Source: Arctopsyche grandis (taxonomy: Eukaryota; Arthropoda; Insecta; Trichoptera; Hydropsychidae). From it: a stretch of DNA of 64,000 nucleotides. Every line of letters begins with the position of its first letter. Within the stretch, counting starts at the first letter, position 1. Made by a program: the position numbers and the translations under genes. This document shows, piece by piece, positions 14,451-25,739 of the stretch. A model generated the notes under the pieces. It was not told the DNA's origin. It was given only the letters and a program-made list of their open reading frames with translations, and searched no databases. The DNA lies in the NCBI RefSeq assembly GCF_051622035.1, contig NC_135364.1, positions 1,054,001 to 1,118,000 of the forward strand. Reading direction: 5' to 3'.

Positions 14451-15185
14451 CCAGCAGTATGGCTCAGTGGTAGCGTGTATTTTTAGCACCAAGTGATTAT
14501 TGAGTTCGATCCCGCTATACTGATGGTTAGATTTGGATATTTGTGACTCCAAATCAATCGTTTCTTATCAAAGTTTGCCAATTTTATCTGATTATGTTTA
14601 AAAGGTTCCTCAAAATTGCCAAAAAAGTCATCCTACCTGCTGTCACACAAATTTTCTGTATTTAATGTATGTAGAATTTGTAAAAATTATGTACAAATCT
14701 AAATCCATAGATGTCTCAATGGATGAATTAATTAATTGCTAATTTCGTATTATTCAGCTTCTCGAAATTCAGTGATTTATGTAATAAAAATATAGAGTGA
14801 AAAAAGAAAAAGTTATAGACGTTTAAACAATTAAAATCTGACAACGAGAGGGTGGTGAAAAGGGAAAAAACGTTCGGAACAGTGAAAAAATGCGGCAACG
14901 TGGATTAATACGTGGATAATAGAGTATTTTCAAACGTGTCTATTACGATTATTTTTCACCATCGTTATGGCAAATTTGATTTCCACATATATTAATGACC
15001 AAACCGAGCAAAATGGCAAAGTTTAAAAACGATCAGAAGAGTGTGGAAAAGAAAAATCGAAAGCGAGCTAGCAAGAGACTAGTAAAAAAATGCTGCATTG
15101 TTTGTAATTAATTGTCCAGGAAAGCGCATTGGGGTCAGGCCTTCCATATTTATTTATTTATCTATGTAAAATAAATAAATAAATA
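14451..15185 (+). mobile_element. SINE family 1 with tRNA-like head, split by a 290-bp insert
   Basis: This copy has the best tRNA resemblance: TGGCTCAGTGGTAGCG (A box) and GAGTTCGATCCCGC (B box). The body is interrupted at 14793-15082 by an element also found inside the SINE at 21237-22365. The 3' part (TGCTGCATTGTTTGTAATT, TCCAGGAAAGCGCATTGGGG) resumes at 15083. The tail hairpin is damaged. Confidence 0.75.
14793..15082 (+). mobile_element. Insert family X within a SINE (290 bp)
   Basis: The insert begins TAGAGTGAAAAAAGAAAAAG and carries GTTATAGACGTTTAAAC, ACACGTTTGAAAATA inverted as TATTTTCAAACGTGT, CACCATCGTTATGG and AATGGCAAAGTTTAAAAACG. The same sequence interrupts the SINE at 21488-22029 at the same SINE position. 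A copy without SINE flanks is at about 60440-60640. It has no open frame. Confidence 0.65.
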
Positions 15186-15191
15186 TGTATA

Positions 15192-15305
15192 TATCTTTAT
15201 TTTTCTCATCTCTCTGTATTTTTTCGACCATTCTGGAGCATTAGGGATTCATGAATTGGCAGAATGGTCCAAACTTAAACTTTAATAAATAAATTTCTAA
15301 TATAC
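15192..15305 (+). mobile_element. SINE family 3 tail
   Basis: TTTTCTCATCTCTCTGTATTT leads to a hairpin with CCATTCTG (15228-15235) and CAGAATGG (15260-15267). Both sides differ from the family consensus by a compensating G/C exchange. An AATAAATAAAT tail follows. It lies directly behind the family 1 SINE ending near 15185. Confidence 0.65.
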
Positions 15306-15309
15306 GTAT

Positions 15310-16300
15310 GTATACCTTCTCTCAATTGCTTTACAGTCTCAACAGTAATAGAAGAAGATTGCAAAGCTATTCATCCAGCTGCGAATCTTGTGAGGGCGGT
15401 GAAAGATTGACGATAGTAGACAATTGCGATTTCGTCTGAAGATTCGTACGAATTGAGAGAGACATCAAAGAAAGCATCCCGGCGAATGGTGCATCCAGCG
15501 AGATAAATTTCCGTAGGTGTAAATTGAAACCGATGCAGAGGTGGAGATAGTCGTTTTTCGGTTTCGGTCACTTTTTAATGGCCTCCGGTCGGCGGCAAGA
15601 TGGTGTCGATAAGCTCGGTGAGTTATTCGCGACCGTTAAATTTACGATTTCATTATGGCCGGTCGTGGTGGCGGCGAAATTTTGATTTAAGTCCAGCTGA
15701 AATTAACGAATCTGCAACGACTTTATGGTCCATTAAGATGATTCATTAAATCAGATACCGCACACAGACCCCCCCCCCCCACCCCCCCGCCACTGCTTCT
15801 ACTGCTGCAAACTTTGCAAAGACACACTTCTGCGAAATGTGTGTGTGTGTGTTTAAATACGCAGTATAATATTATGCCGAACAAACACAGTCGAACTTGC
15901 TTAAATGGTATGTAGCTCAAAATGTGGGCTAATGTTTCGTAGCGATTTAGAAATAAATGGTTTTGAATCAAAAACAGATTAGATGTTCATTGCGTAAGAT
16001 GTGGAGTACAGTGTGATTGGAGATTGAAACTTATGGATGAGAAGTATACATATATGACATAAGTACCAATATATGTATATGTAGGTATATACTGTATATC
16101 CAAGATAATGCAAAATTAAACAAGATTTACGAGAAGTATGTATGTACATTGACTTAAATATTGTATTGGATTAATTAATGTATCCAAAAGTGGATAGAGT
16201 GGGAGCGCTCGTAAAGTTGTTCATTTAAGATTATGTTGAAGAAGTGAAAGATACTGAAACGAGTTGAAACCAAAAGGATATAAAAGGAATCATTTATAAT
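15310..16300. other. Island at 15370-15800 with TTATGGCC-type motifs
   Basis: ATTATGGCC (15652-15660) and CTTTATGGTCC (15721-15731) occur here together with a poly-C stretch near 15770-15788 and a GT repeat near 15838. No coding frame is supported. Confidence 0.4.
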
Positions 16301-16625
16301 TGCATATTTATTTTATAGTTTTGGACCATTGTGGCATTACAGGAAGAACTTAATGCGCCACAATGGTCTACATAAGAAAACAAGAGAGAAAAAATAACAA
16401 TAATACATACATAGCAAAATATGACAAAAACAAAAGAAAAAATAATATATTAAAATGAACATAAGGAAAAAATTCGGATGTGACCAACCCATGACTTTAT
16501 CTATGTATTTGAGGAATATAAGGAGGTCACAAAACAAAATTCGATATTGAATCGTACAGACACATTCACACATACCGGCAGCATTATGAAATACTAATAG
16601 CTGTGACAGCATTTTCGATACAAAT
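16300..16625 (-). mobile_element. SINE family 3 with a perfect 12-bp tail hairpin
   Basis: Read on the minus strand, a body (16625-16470) containing GTACGATTCAATATCG and CATGGGTTGGTCACATC leads to an AT-rich linker and a tail hairpin: GACCATTGTGGC pairs perfectly with GCCACAATGGTC (positions 16323-16372). An A-rich tail follows. The body recurs at 32785-32935. A weak B-box-like GATTCAAT hints at pol III origin. Confidence 0.65.
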
Positions 16626-16639
16626 TAAGCACAAATGTA

Positions 16640-17060
16640 TGGAAACTAAAGTTCTACTTCTGGTTATCGGATTTTTTTCAATTTTTTTTAATGATTAAAA
16701 TCACTATCAGTATTCTACATAATAAATATCAAGAAGATTAAAATAATTTAAAAGGTCAAAATAAAATAATGTTATATTGTTTAAAAAAAATACTATTTCC
16801 GGTTTACAAACTCTGACCAAAACCTTATCAGCTCTAAGTTAATACATACAAATATAAATTTTCAACTTGATATGTTCAGGGGTGTGGATAGAATCGTGGT
16901 TACAACATTTTTGACCTTTCTAAGAGGAAAAAATCCTTCTTCCGGTTTATAAAATTTAGGGATTTTTTTTTATTTTCATCACATTGATACAAGAATTATA
17001 CTTGAATTTTTTCGTGAAAAGCACATATTTCTAAGGTTAATAAAAATAATGACCAATATG
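16640..17060. repeat. Unclassified AT-rich repeat-like stretch with TTCCGGTTTA motifs
   Basis: ACTTCTGGTTATC, ATTTCCGGTTTACAAA and CTTCTTCCGGTTTATAAA recur at about 140-bp spacing in AT-rich DNA, with GTGTGGATAGAATCGTGGTT between. It may be an old tandem or dispersed repeat. No coding sequence is seen. Confidence 0.35.
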
Positions 17061-17099
17061 CCCTGACAAGTTACCCAATGCGTCTCACCAGTCTTACAA

Positions 17100-18860
17100 A
17101 AAAAAAGAACTATAAAAATTACCAATCATACAACTCATTCAGATAGACTCGTGTTGGATCTCATGAAACTGACCAGTTCATCAACATGAAAGTTTAACAG
17201 GTCCAAATGTTCATCTATCATATTAAGGAACCAGCTACAGCCTTTACAAGAGACGAGTTATTGAAAGCAGAAGTTTTCGCAGGAATAGATTGGAAAAGTA
17301 AACGATGACGCAAAGCTCTACCGCATTCAGGCCCCCAAAATTTAGGTTCCAATAAAATCGAGGGGTTGTCAATACTTCCCTTTAATGCTCCAAAGAAATA
17401 TTTGGAATAATTCTACTCGATGATAGTGAGTCAAAGCCTAGCATACCTTGTAAAAAGGCAGTGGGAAATAAATAGGGGTACTATTTATATTTCCTCATAT
17501 AAAGGCATCTAAGAAACTTTTTTTGAACTCTTTCTATCAACAGAGAATTGGTTGCGTTCTTACCATTAGAAACCAAATATTCACTTTCACAGATATTACT
17601 AGCAAGATAAAAGAATAAAACAAAAAAGGTTTCCAACTAAGAAAATCTCTGAATATCCAATTAAATTTTTCAAGATTTCGAATCTCTAAACTAAAGGGGG
17701 GAGGGGTGGATTGTGCAACCCACTCTTCCAAGCTCAACCTACACCTCCCATTAGCACCTGTGTAATATTGTACGCTAATTGCGCGTTAACAGAGCCGTTT
17801 AATGAGGAAGTGGAGGAGGAAGGGGGGTAGGATAACGGGAAATTTACCTCCCCCTCCCACCGATAAACGACCAGTCGACTAATGAACCGACCCTGCTTTT
17901 AATCCCGATTAATTTATGCGGCAGTTCGTTATGCAGCCTGCGATCCAATCATTACAAATAAATTAGGTTTTGGTTAAATTTTCTACGCTGCGGCGCATCA
18001 TTTCCATACACGTCACGTTTCAAGTTACACGTTCATAAATAGCGAGTGAACTGACTACTTTGGACTATGTACATGAAAGTGTTGAATGATGGCCACTTTG
18101 TTTCATTACTAATTACTAGAACATACTGGCGATGTAAAGCGGGGAGCATATGGCCGTCGTTAATTTTATTTTAGACCGATGAACTAGAGTTTCTTTCGTC
18201 GACGCGAATAGAACACGGCAGGACCACACTTTGAACGCTTTGTCACGTCAATCGTTCAACAACGAAAGAAAGAACGGATAAACGGGGTTATACCAACGCA
18301 ACGACGCGCATCCCCGCCGAGATGCTCGTCGTGTACCTAAGCCAGTAGCTCTTAGCCTTTTTCTTTTGGAGTCACTCTAGGTTTAAGTTAAATCTATACA
18401 TTGTCCCTAAATTATTTGTCGTGCACTCAAATATTATGTAGAAATATGAATAATAACGGCAAAATAAAAATTTCGAAGGAATTGAAATAAAATTCTATAC
18501 AAAAAAAAATGCGCTGCAGAATAATTTACTCTTTTATATATAAAATGTGTGTTTATGTGCGAATCAGATGGTATACATAGATTTGATATTATAATTAGGA
18601 AATATTTAACACTTATGTATTTTATTATTTTACATACATATAAGGGCGAAATCACACGGTGCATGTGGCATGTGGGTTTTTTTTAGATAGTTTTTAACAT
18701 ATAGAAAAGTGTATCGTAGTAAAATGAACGACCAGATGTAATGAGCTCCTTTACGAGCCTAATATATTTTCTAATTATGGAAGAAGCTCATTCATCTGAC
18801 GTGTAAGCTCCACTATCAATACACTCATTTCTACCAATTGTGATTTTGACTTATTTAATT
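17100..18860. other. Island at 17690-18350, otherwise AT-rich
   Basis: The island has GGCCGTCGTTAATTTTATTT and ATTAATTTATGCGGC stretches. A single MITE end (AGGGCGAAATCACACGGTGC) is at 18648. No gene is supported. Confidence 0.4.
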
Positions 18861-18931
18861 TTTTTTTTTTAATGAAGATATTTATTTATTTAACGTTTTT
18901 GACCATTATGGCATTACAGGAATACCTAATG

Positions 18932-19728
18932 CAGTGGCGTAGCGAAGGGGGGGGTCCGGGGGGTCTGGACCCCCCCCCCCTTGACGGAGCGCATCTGAAT
19001 CTAATACATCGCACTATTTTCGTTTAAAAATTTTTGTACCATTTTTGGATAGTTTTTTTATCACAAATCCATGACAGATTTTTAGGACATAAACATATAC
19101 TTGAAAATTTCCAATATTTGCTTCCTGATGGAAAAAGCTCTCAACCATCAAGTGTTTTAAAAAATAAGATAAAGACTTTGGGGGGAATTTACAAACAAGA
19201 TATATTTTGTGGGCCTTGCATTTTAACTGCAGAGTTGGAAATGTGGTGGCAATATACATATAAATACTAGTGAAAATCGACCAAAAAACGCACTAGCTGC
19301 AATTGCAATTTGCAATCCTTCAATATTCCCCAATATTTACATACTTCTAAAAATTCTAGCAACACTTCCGGTGACAACAGCCACAAGTGAACGGAGCTTT
19401 TCCACACTACGACGACTAAAACATATTTAAGAAATACGATGTCGGAAAATCGACTAAATGAACTTGCTTTATTAAATATTCATAGGGATATAAATGTTAG
19501 TGCAGAAAAAATATTAGATATGTTTACAATAAAGACTGGATCTGTGAATTTCGTACTTTTTTAAAGTATCCATTATTTTTATTTTATTTCAATTTTGTTC
19601 ATACCATATTTTTATTACTTTATTTTTATATGTTGTGATTTTATATTAATTAAATATAAATTATATAAATTATCTTGCTTTTTTTCCTGTCAAAACCCCC
19701 TCTTGACAAAATCCTGGCTACGCCACTG
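18932..19728 (+). mobile_element. Internally deleted hAT transposon with perfect 8-bp target duplication
   Basis: The ends are CAGTGGCGTAGC and GCTACGCCACTG, a perfect 12-bp inverted repeat of hAT type. The target duplication ACCTAATG is perfect at 18924-18931 and 19729-19736. Removing the 797-bp element restores a SINE tail hairpin. Runs of G and C lie just inside the left end. The inside encodes only the C-terminal part of a hAT transposase, so it is non-autonomous. Confidence 0.92.
19034..19563 (+). pseudogene. hAT transposase, C-terminal fragment with frameshifts
   Basis: The first frame (to about 19267) gives DSFLSQIHDRFLGHK and a run of residues typical of the catalytic-dimerisation region. 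A second stretch (about 19300-19560) gives LATLPVTTATSERSFSTLRR and then NRLNELALLNIHRDI, the hATC dimerisation signature of the ZMYM/p52-type hAT group. At least two frame breaks (near 19267 and 19425) separate the parts. The N-terminal zinc finger and most of the catalytic core are missing. Confidence 0.85.
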
Positions 19729-19935
19729 ACCTAATGCGCTACAATGGCCTACATAATAAAATAATAAAATAAGATAAGAGATGGAGAAAACAAAAATAAA
19801 ATAAAAAAAATAATAGATACGATATTAATACTATGTATATGCCAGAAAATCCTAACAGGAAAGCCTAAAGCGGTTTTCTGGTCAGTTACAAACAGTTATA
19901 CAGTATCATAGAGACAGATTGGGAAGCATTTTAAA

Positions 19936-20600
19936 GCCAGCAGCATAGCTCGGTCGTCAAGCTTCTGCTTAACACCGAAAGGCACCGGGTTCGATCCCAA
20001 GAGCTGATCTCAATTGAAAATAATTTTTCTGAGTATATCTGTGGTGCTGCTGGTCAGACCTGGATATTTGTGACTCCAGGTCGATCGTTTCCTATCAGAG
20101 TTTACCAATTTTATCTGATTTCATTGTTGAAACGGTTCCCGATTACAAATTGGCTAAAAACCCTCCTATCTACTATGTCACCACTATTTGAGTATGATTA
20201 ATAGGAACAAGAGGAACAGGCTTTTCCTCCCGTATTAATGTGCGCGCGCCGATTACGGGAGGAAAAGCATGTTCCTCTTGTTCCTGTTGTATCCTGCTCA
20301 CGCAAATTAAGTGAGTATGTACCATTTACCATTCACCATTGTTTTTGATCTTTCGACTTAAGATCTTTCGATTTTCGATCTTTGCCTTCCGATATTTGTG
20401 TTTTCTGTAATTTAACATTCTGTCTCGTCACGTAGACCCGTTGAATTCATATGTAGATGTCTCGATAAATTGCGAGTTCTCAGTGTATCGTAATTCAGCG
20501 ACTTGTATAATAAAAATGCTGTATTGTTTGTAATTGGCCAGGAAGTTGCATTGTGGTTTACCTGTAAGCCCTTCCTGGTATAAAATGTAATGAAAATAAA
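19936..20600 (+). mobile_element. SINE family 1, split by a foldback element
   Basis: Head and body occupy 19936-20202 (AGCCAGCAGCATAGCTCGGT, GGGTTCGATCCC) and the 3' part 20444-20600, with hairpin CCAGGAAG...CTTCCTGG and a TAAAATAAAA tail. About 85 bp upstream match the flank of the copy at 994, including GTATCATAGAGACAGATTGG. Confidence 0.8.
20203..20443. mobile_element. Partial foldback element inserted in a SINE
   Basis: This is a partial copy of the element at 28520-28866. The left arm keeps only 30 bp (20203-20232), the loop is complete, and the right arm is long and reaches the ATTCTGTCTCGTCACG end that is lacking at 28.8 kb. It interrupts the SINE at 19936-20600 and replaces about 25 bp of it. 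Confidence 0.75.
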
Positions 20601-20689
20601 ATAAAATAAATATATTGTAAGTCAATATTCTGTGTTCTGAAGACTGCTTGAGTGTTCGTCAACTTTCGTCAACATTCATCGGTTGAGAA

Positions 20690-21220
20690 CGACTGAGCCA
20701 GGGTATCTCTCAGCGAAACCGCCAAAGGACAAAGTGTCGTCGATTTTCATCTTTTTTTTCATTCAGCTCGTCTTCTTTCAGCATCTGCGTCGATCAATCA
20801 TCCCGGGTTTCACGCTGTTGACTGTTCGACTGTCGGTTCGCGCGCACACATCACGTCCGGGCTTACACGTGTCTGAGCCGTCTTCATCACTCAACGCTGA
20901 AAGGGAACGAGGCAATGGGGATGGGAGGAAAAGTGGGTGGGGGGGGGGGGTGGTCTCTTCAGCGCCTTTCAGACATGTCTGTCGTCTGGCAGGCAGATTA
21001 ACCGGAGATTAATCACTGTCCCGCGTCGGTCGTTGCCAACGCTGAGTTAGCTGGCTGCTGCTCATCGACGGACGGCTAAATGTTGACGATTCGACGTGTG
21101 AATCCATCCAGTGGATTTCGTGATGATTCATCATGAGTGAAAGAATGACAGTTTTCGCGGCAACAATGTCGCATTCGGTTTCAGAACGAGTCATGCTTGA
21201 AGCTCGTAATGTATAATATG
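20690..21220. other. GC-rich island between SINEs
   Basis: A 109-codon plus frame (20683-21012) lies in GC-rich DNA with a G-run (20940-20951). It has no recognisable domain; I treat it as chance. Confidence 0.35.
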
Positions 21221-21274
21221 TACATATTTATATTTTATTGTATGTTTTACAATATATACCAGGAAATCCTGACA

Positions 21275-21431
21275 ATGGCGCCCTGGGGCAATTTTTTCTA
21301 AACACCCTTAGAAAAAACTTTCGCCTTTGGCGCTCTAATCTAAAATTTTGTATGGCTTTTGGCGCTCTAATTTTAAATTTTAAAGCGCTTTTGGCGCATC
21401 GTGTTGCGCCCTAATTTATTGATCGGCACTG
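21275..21431. mobile_element. 157-bp insertion in a SINE tail
   Basis: CCTGACA is repeated at 21268-21274 and 21432-21438, and removal restores the SINE tail. The insert contains degenerate repeats of CTTTTGGCGCTCTAAT with TGGCGCCC and TTGCGCCC near its two sides. It may be a small DNA element; its ends are poorly defined. Confidence 0.55.
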
Positions 21432-21487
21432 CCTGACAGGTAGACCCCAATGCGCCTTCCTAGACAATTAATTACAAACATTGCAGC

Positions 21488-22029
21488 ATCATCTTACTTC
21501 GCTTTCGATTTTTACGTCTGATTTCGTCGGATGAAATTTGGGCTCTTATCCGATCGTTTTCTAAATTTGCCATTTTGCTCGGTTTGGTCATCAATATATA
21601 TGTGGAAATCAAGTCCGCCATTACAATGGTGAAAAATAATCGTAATAGACACGTTTGAAATACTCCATTATCTTTCTCGGTGACGTATATTGTCCACATT
21701 GCCGAATTTATCCACACTATTCAGATCGTTTTACTAACCTCTTCTTGCTTTCACTTACAATCACTATTAAGGAAAAATTTTGGTTCTTATCCGATCGTTT
21801 TCATACTTTGCCATTTTGCTCATTTTGGTCATCAATATAAGTGGAAGTATCATACGCCACTACAATGGTGAAAAAATATCGCATTAGACACGTTTGAAAA
21901 TACTTCCTCGTATTTCTTCCTGACGTTTATCGAGCGTTTTTTTAACTTCTTATTACATTTCGCCGTCATATGGCCATGTCAGATTTTAATAGTTTAAACG
22001 CCTATAACTTTTTCTTCTTTCACTCTATA
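21488..22029 (-). mobile_element. Insert family X within a SINE, with an internal duplication
   Basis: Read on the minus strand it starts TAGAGTGAAAGAAGAAAAAG, as in the copy at 14793. It contains two tandem copies, about 240 bp apart, of a block with CTTATCCGATCGTTTTC, TTGGTCATCAATATA and CATTACAATGGTGAAAAA (starting near 21541 and 21782). The copy at 60440-60640 has one such block. No coding sequence is seen. Confidence 0.65.
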
Positions 22030-22414
22030 TTTTATAAAATTTTCTTTATGGGTTCTCATCATTATTACACAAATCACTGTATTTCAAGAGATATCCATTG
22101 AGATATCTATGGATTTAGACTTGTACATAAATTTTTACGTATTGTATATACATCAAATTCAGATATTTGTGATTGCTGAGTTTGAGCAACCGTTTCAATA
22201 ATGAAAATCAAATAAATTGGTAAACTCTGATAAGAAACTATTGACTCGAAGTCACAAATATCCAAGTTTAACCAGCAGTATTAAAGATTACCACAGGATC
22301 GAACCCAATAATCTCTCGGTGCTAAACATAAACGCAACCACTGATCCATACTGTTGGCTATATATACATACATATGTATATGTATGTACATATTGTACAT
22401 AGTATAATAGAAAC

Positions 22415-23560
22415 GTTTTGAAGTTTGACTAATTTATGAGGTGCTAATTTTGTACTGAATGTGAATATTTGTATTAAAATGAGATATGCTACGACGTTAA
22501 ATAAATTTGGCATCCCTTCGAGATATTACATACTACATAAGTAAAGTCGTTGATTTATTTATTTTTTAAAAAAATTTTAAACGTTTCAATTACATAATTT
22601 ATGACTTAATTTTTTATCGTTTTGACGTTAAAATAATGTGGGTTTATTTAAAAATATGTTCATTATTTTATAAGATAGTAAAATTCCGTTGACAGTGTTA
22701 TGAGTTGAGTAGTGTAGTGATCGTTGACATGTATCAGATGGTTTTATGTAGAAATAAAATAAATTTGGATTATTATATTTAAGCTACAGATTATTTTTGA
22801 AAATATACATGTCAAGTACATATATTTGATTATGTAAGATTGTCTGATTAAGTCTGATCAAATTTAGCCCTGTCACATTTTAAATCAAATCAAATTGAAT
22901 GTTATCATGTCAGTATTCATATTGAATTTGACAATACTAAATGAATCTGATTACATTAAATCAGAATAAACTTCAATTTGAGTCTCATGCATTTGATCAC
23001 ATTCAGTTTTGATTGAGTCAATTTGGCCATAAATGAAACATAGAATAGCCTTGTAAAAATATTCACAAGTGTGTTAGTTTTGTTATTAATGATTCTGTCA
23101 TAGAATATACTGGTTATTTTGTTAGTAATGTCTGTGACTAACGGATTATTATTTATGAATTATGACATGCAGTTTTTTTAGGGATTTATTTTGTATTATT
23201 TGGAGCTTATAAAGGTCACTATTAGAGGCGTTTTTCCACACAGGTACATAGGTTAATAATAGTAATATGAGCGCGCCATATAGTTTTATTTTATTTGGAG
23301 TTGATAAAGAACTATGGCGATTAAATATTGAGTATTTTGAGGATATACTACACATCGCCTTGCATTTCGCTGCCTCAATGTGAGGGGCCCATATCATTCT
23401 TTTATCGAACATTACTCCTACATATTTTATTACTGATTGCTATTTCAGACTTTCTACAGAGGGGATTTTCAGATCTGAACTTGGCTTATGCTTTCTAATA
23501 CTAGAGAATATCGCGTCTGTTTTGGTATGATTAATTTAAATTTTCTACTTGGTGAAGTGT
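22415..23560 (-). pseudogene. LINE 3' end with C-terminal RT region (jockey/CR1-like)
   Basis: On the minus strand the upstream part (about 23412-23149) translates to a C-terminal RT segment with WAPHIE, YSIFNRHSSLS and NKIKLYGALI. It then has an L.YVPVWKNAS block and a KLQIIQNKSLKK block, all typical of jockey/CR1-like elements. About 700 bp of AT-rich 3' UTR follow to about 22415. The same sequence occurs in inverted orientation at 28870-30170. Confidence 0.75.
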
Positions 23561-23599
23561 TCCGTAAACTGAACAGTGAATTTGATTAGATAGTAGACT

Positions 23600-24280
23600 T
23601 TGTATTCGAGAGTAAAATTCGAATTAGCTCAGCGTGGCATGGCATGGAGTCAAAATAGCAGAATAGGCACACACATTTAAGTCATCGAATAGATCCATCA
23701 TCAGCCAGCTGCAGAGCGATTTGGAGGTGATGTGACGCATTTCATGTGAGTTCTCACGAGTCCATTTCTCAATTAGCACCTCCGTTGACCGGCACGGCGC
23801 GTTCGCAAATAGAATGGCAGTTTATGCAATGAACATAAATATCAATGAAATGCGCGACAGCACCGTCGACAGTCCTGCACTGGTGAATTGATGTTACGAA
23901 TTAATTCGAGCAGGAAACGGACGATAAACACCAGCCATTCGGAATCTCCTTCCCACGTGCGCAGTCACGTTCGAATTAAAAGTGCACAGACTGTACGAGG
24001 GGTATTAATCACCCCGCCGCCCCCCCAACCGAGTGACCCCAAACCCTATTCCAGCTAATAATGTTCAGCTCGGTCTGCTTGGGGGAGGAACTCGTATACT
24101 GGTATGCTGTGCAGATTCAGACGGTCATATATCACCGCCGCTCTCCCTCGACAGTAGCGAGTGAAAGATCTTGTTGTGACCGATGTGCCGGGATGATTTG
24201 CGACCGGAAAACGAGAATTTAACTTTTGACCTTTCCTCTTCCCTTACACGTGTCTCTAGAATGCATTTTGATATGGGTTT
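23600..24280. other. Island, no gene called
   Basis: Mixed to GC-rich unique DNA (for example around 23700-24230) with a poly-C stretch near 24020. No repeat or coding frame recognised. Confidence 0.4.
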
Positions 24281-24284
24281 CAGC

Positions 24285-25305
24285 TTTTCAAAACAATTAT
24301 ACTGACATTGGGGCTGTCAGTGAAGTATCCACTCCGAGTCCTACCCCAGTATTTGCATGGTATTTTTTCAATTTTTGAACTCTAGAACTAAACTTTCTAC
24401 ACCAGTATAGAACGGCCAGTTCTGGGTTTCGCTCTGTTATATATTCAATTTTACTTCCAGTGTCTTATATCATCAAGGTGGCAAATTAACCAGCTGAATA
24501 GACTAGCGGTTCTAGAACACTTACCCCCTGGACACATACCCCCGGTCAAAAACCTAATGGACATTAACCCCCATGCAAAAAGCCCTCTTGCAAATAACCC
24601 CCCCCCCCCCGGTCAAATATAAAAATTGACAGTATTTTTAGAAAAAATTCAGTATCAATACTAATTTATTTCAGTCAGAAATACAGATATTACTAATACA
24701 TATTTCAAATTGTTTATAAATAATCAATAATAAAAAATCAGTAATCAATAATAATAATTTAAAATATACAAAACTCCAAAATCAATTTTATTTTAATTTA
24801 TTTTTCTTTTCCTTTTCTCGATTTTTCAAATTCCATCATGTATAGTCTAAAAATATTTAAAATATAATAATAATAATATAACAATAATATATACTTCTAT
24901 TAATATTTACTTTCAATAACTTTCAGAACGCAAACGCTCACTGGTGACAAAAAACTTTTAAATTGATATTTATTCTATTTACAACAATAAATTGAAATTA
25001 AATATTGTATATAAATTGAAATTCAATATGCTCTACCGCATTTAATTTTATTATTAATTATTTATTACTATTTTTAAACAATTTTTATCCATGGCGAGGG
25101 TAATTTGCACGGGGGTTTATTGCACGGGGATTTAATGTCCAGGGGGTTTTTGGCCGGGGGTATTTGTCGGGGGGGGGGGGGGGGGGTTTGTCCAGGGGGC
25201 ACATGTCCGGATAACGTGGTTAGCATATAATGCTTTGAATAAAGTGGTCACGGGTCAAATCCCACTGGTTTCTACTTGCCGGAACTTGGATTCGTTTATT
25301 TTTTA
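24285..25305 (+). mobile_element. Dimeric tRNA-like SINE (family 2), split by a foldback element
   Basis: The underlying repeat is about 320 bp. A first unit has CACTCCGAGTCCTACCCC, a B-box-like sequence. A second unit has TGGTTAGCATATAATG (A box) and CACGGGTCAAATCCCAC (B box). The foldback element at 24512-25215 separates them. The minus-strand copy at 47370-47985 has the same two units in the same order, with intact B boxes (TTCGAGTCCTGCC and GGTTCAAATCCC). Two pol III heads in one unit point to a dimeric SINE. Confidence 0.7.
24512..25215. mobile_element. Foldback element with C-rich long inverted repeats
   Basis: The left part reads ACACTTACCCCCTGGACA, then ATACCCCCGGTCAAAAACC and GGACATTAACCCCC. 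The right part carries the same series inverted (GGACATGTGCCCCCTGGACA, ATACCCCCGGCCAAAAACC, GGACATTAAATCCCC). The arms are about 100 bp, with C/G runs that vary in length. The insert separates the two halves of a tRNA-derived SINE. GCGGTT and GTGGTT at the two borders may be its target duplication. The centre is plain AT-rich DNA. Confidence 0.7.
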
Positions 25306-25404
25306 ATATAGGGGGTCGAACACACACAGCGATGCACGTGGCACGTGGTTTTGCACGTTTATAATTTAGAACCATCTTTAATGAATCCATGGCATTGTGG
25401 CTAA

Positions 25405-25723
25405 TCTAATATATAATTTGGAAACAGACTTTGTATGTATGTAACCTTCGTTCGTTGGGTCGTAAATCCGTGACGTCATCAAACAATTAATTCAAAGGAT
25501 TCAAAGTCCCCGGGGGCAAAGGCGCCGAAGACGAAGACCTAGGGGGCGCAGCCATTAGGACGCAGGCGCCGGAATTTGGTATACATATAATTTCGAAAGA
25601 GACTTACTATACATGTTTGTTTGTTCGTAACAGTCAATTTATTAAAAAATGTTTACTATTAGATAAGTCATGTTTAAGCGGTTTGCATTACAACGACCGA
25701 GCGAAGCCGGGTAAAACCACTAG
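25405..25723 (+). mobile_element. Non-autonomous Helitron
   Basis: It begins TCTAATATATAATTTGG after an A and ends CGAGCGAAGCCGGG...CCACTAG before a T, the TC...CTAG boundaries and A/T target of Helitrons. The inside has CGTAAATCCGTGACGTCATC and a partial internal repeat of the start (CATATAATTTCGAAAGAGAC). No Rep/helicase is encoded. A related minus-strand end lies at 62836-63060. Confidence 0.75.
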
Positions 25724-25739
25724 TATAATATAAGTAGTG

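Larger units (their letters stand above)
18870..19850 (-). mobile_element. SINE family 3 tail, split by a hAT element
   Basis: The hairpin GACCATTATGGC...GCTACAATGGCC is split by the hAT at 18932-19728. The A-rich tail lies at 18870-18895 and the AT-rich linker after 19745, as expected for the minus strand. Confidence 0.65.
21237..22365 (-). mobile_element. SINE family 1, minus strand, with two nested insertions
   Basis: The tail hairpin is at about 21259-21455, split by the 157-bp insert (21275-21431). The 3' body is at 21456-21487. A 542-bp insert follows (21488-22029). The rest of the body and the head, with GGATCGAACCC and GAGTTTGAGCAACC regions, reach 22365. It therefore records three successive events. 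Confidence 0.75.

Noticed and set aside
14460..14525. A tRNA gene
   Set aside because: The A and B boxes are good, but the same head is joined to the SINE body and tail at many loci, so it is a SINE.
25215..25265. A tRNA gene at TGGTTAGCATATAATG
   Set aside because: No closed acceptor stem, and the sequence recurs as part of the family 2 SINE.
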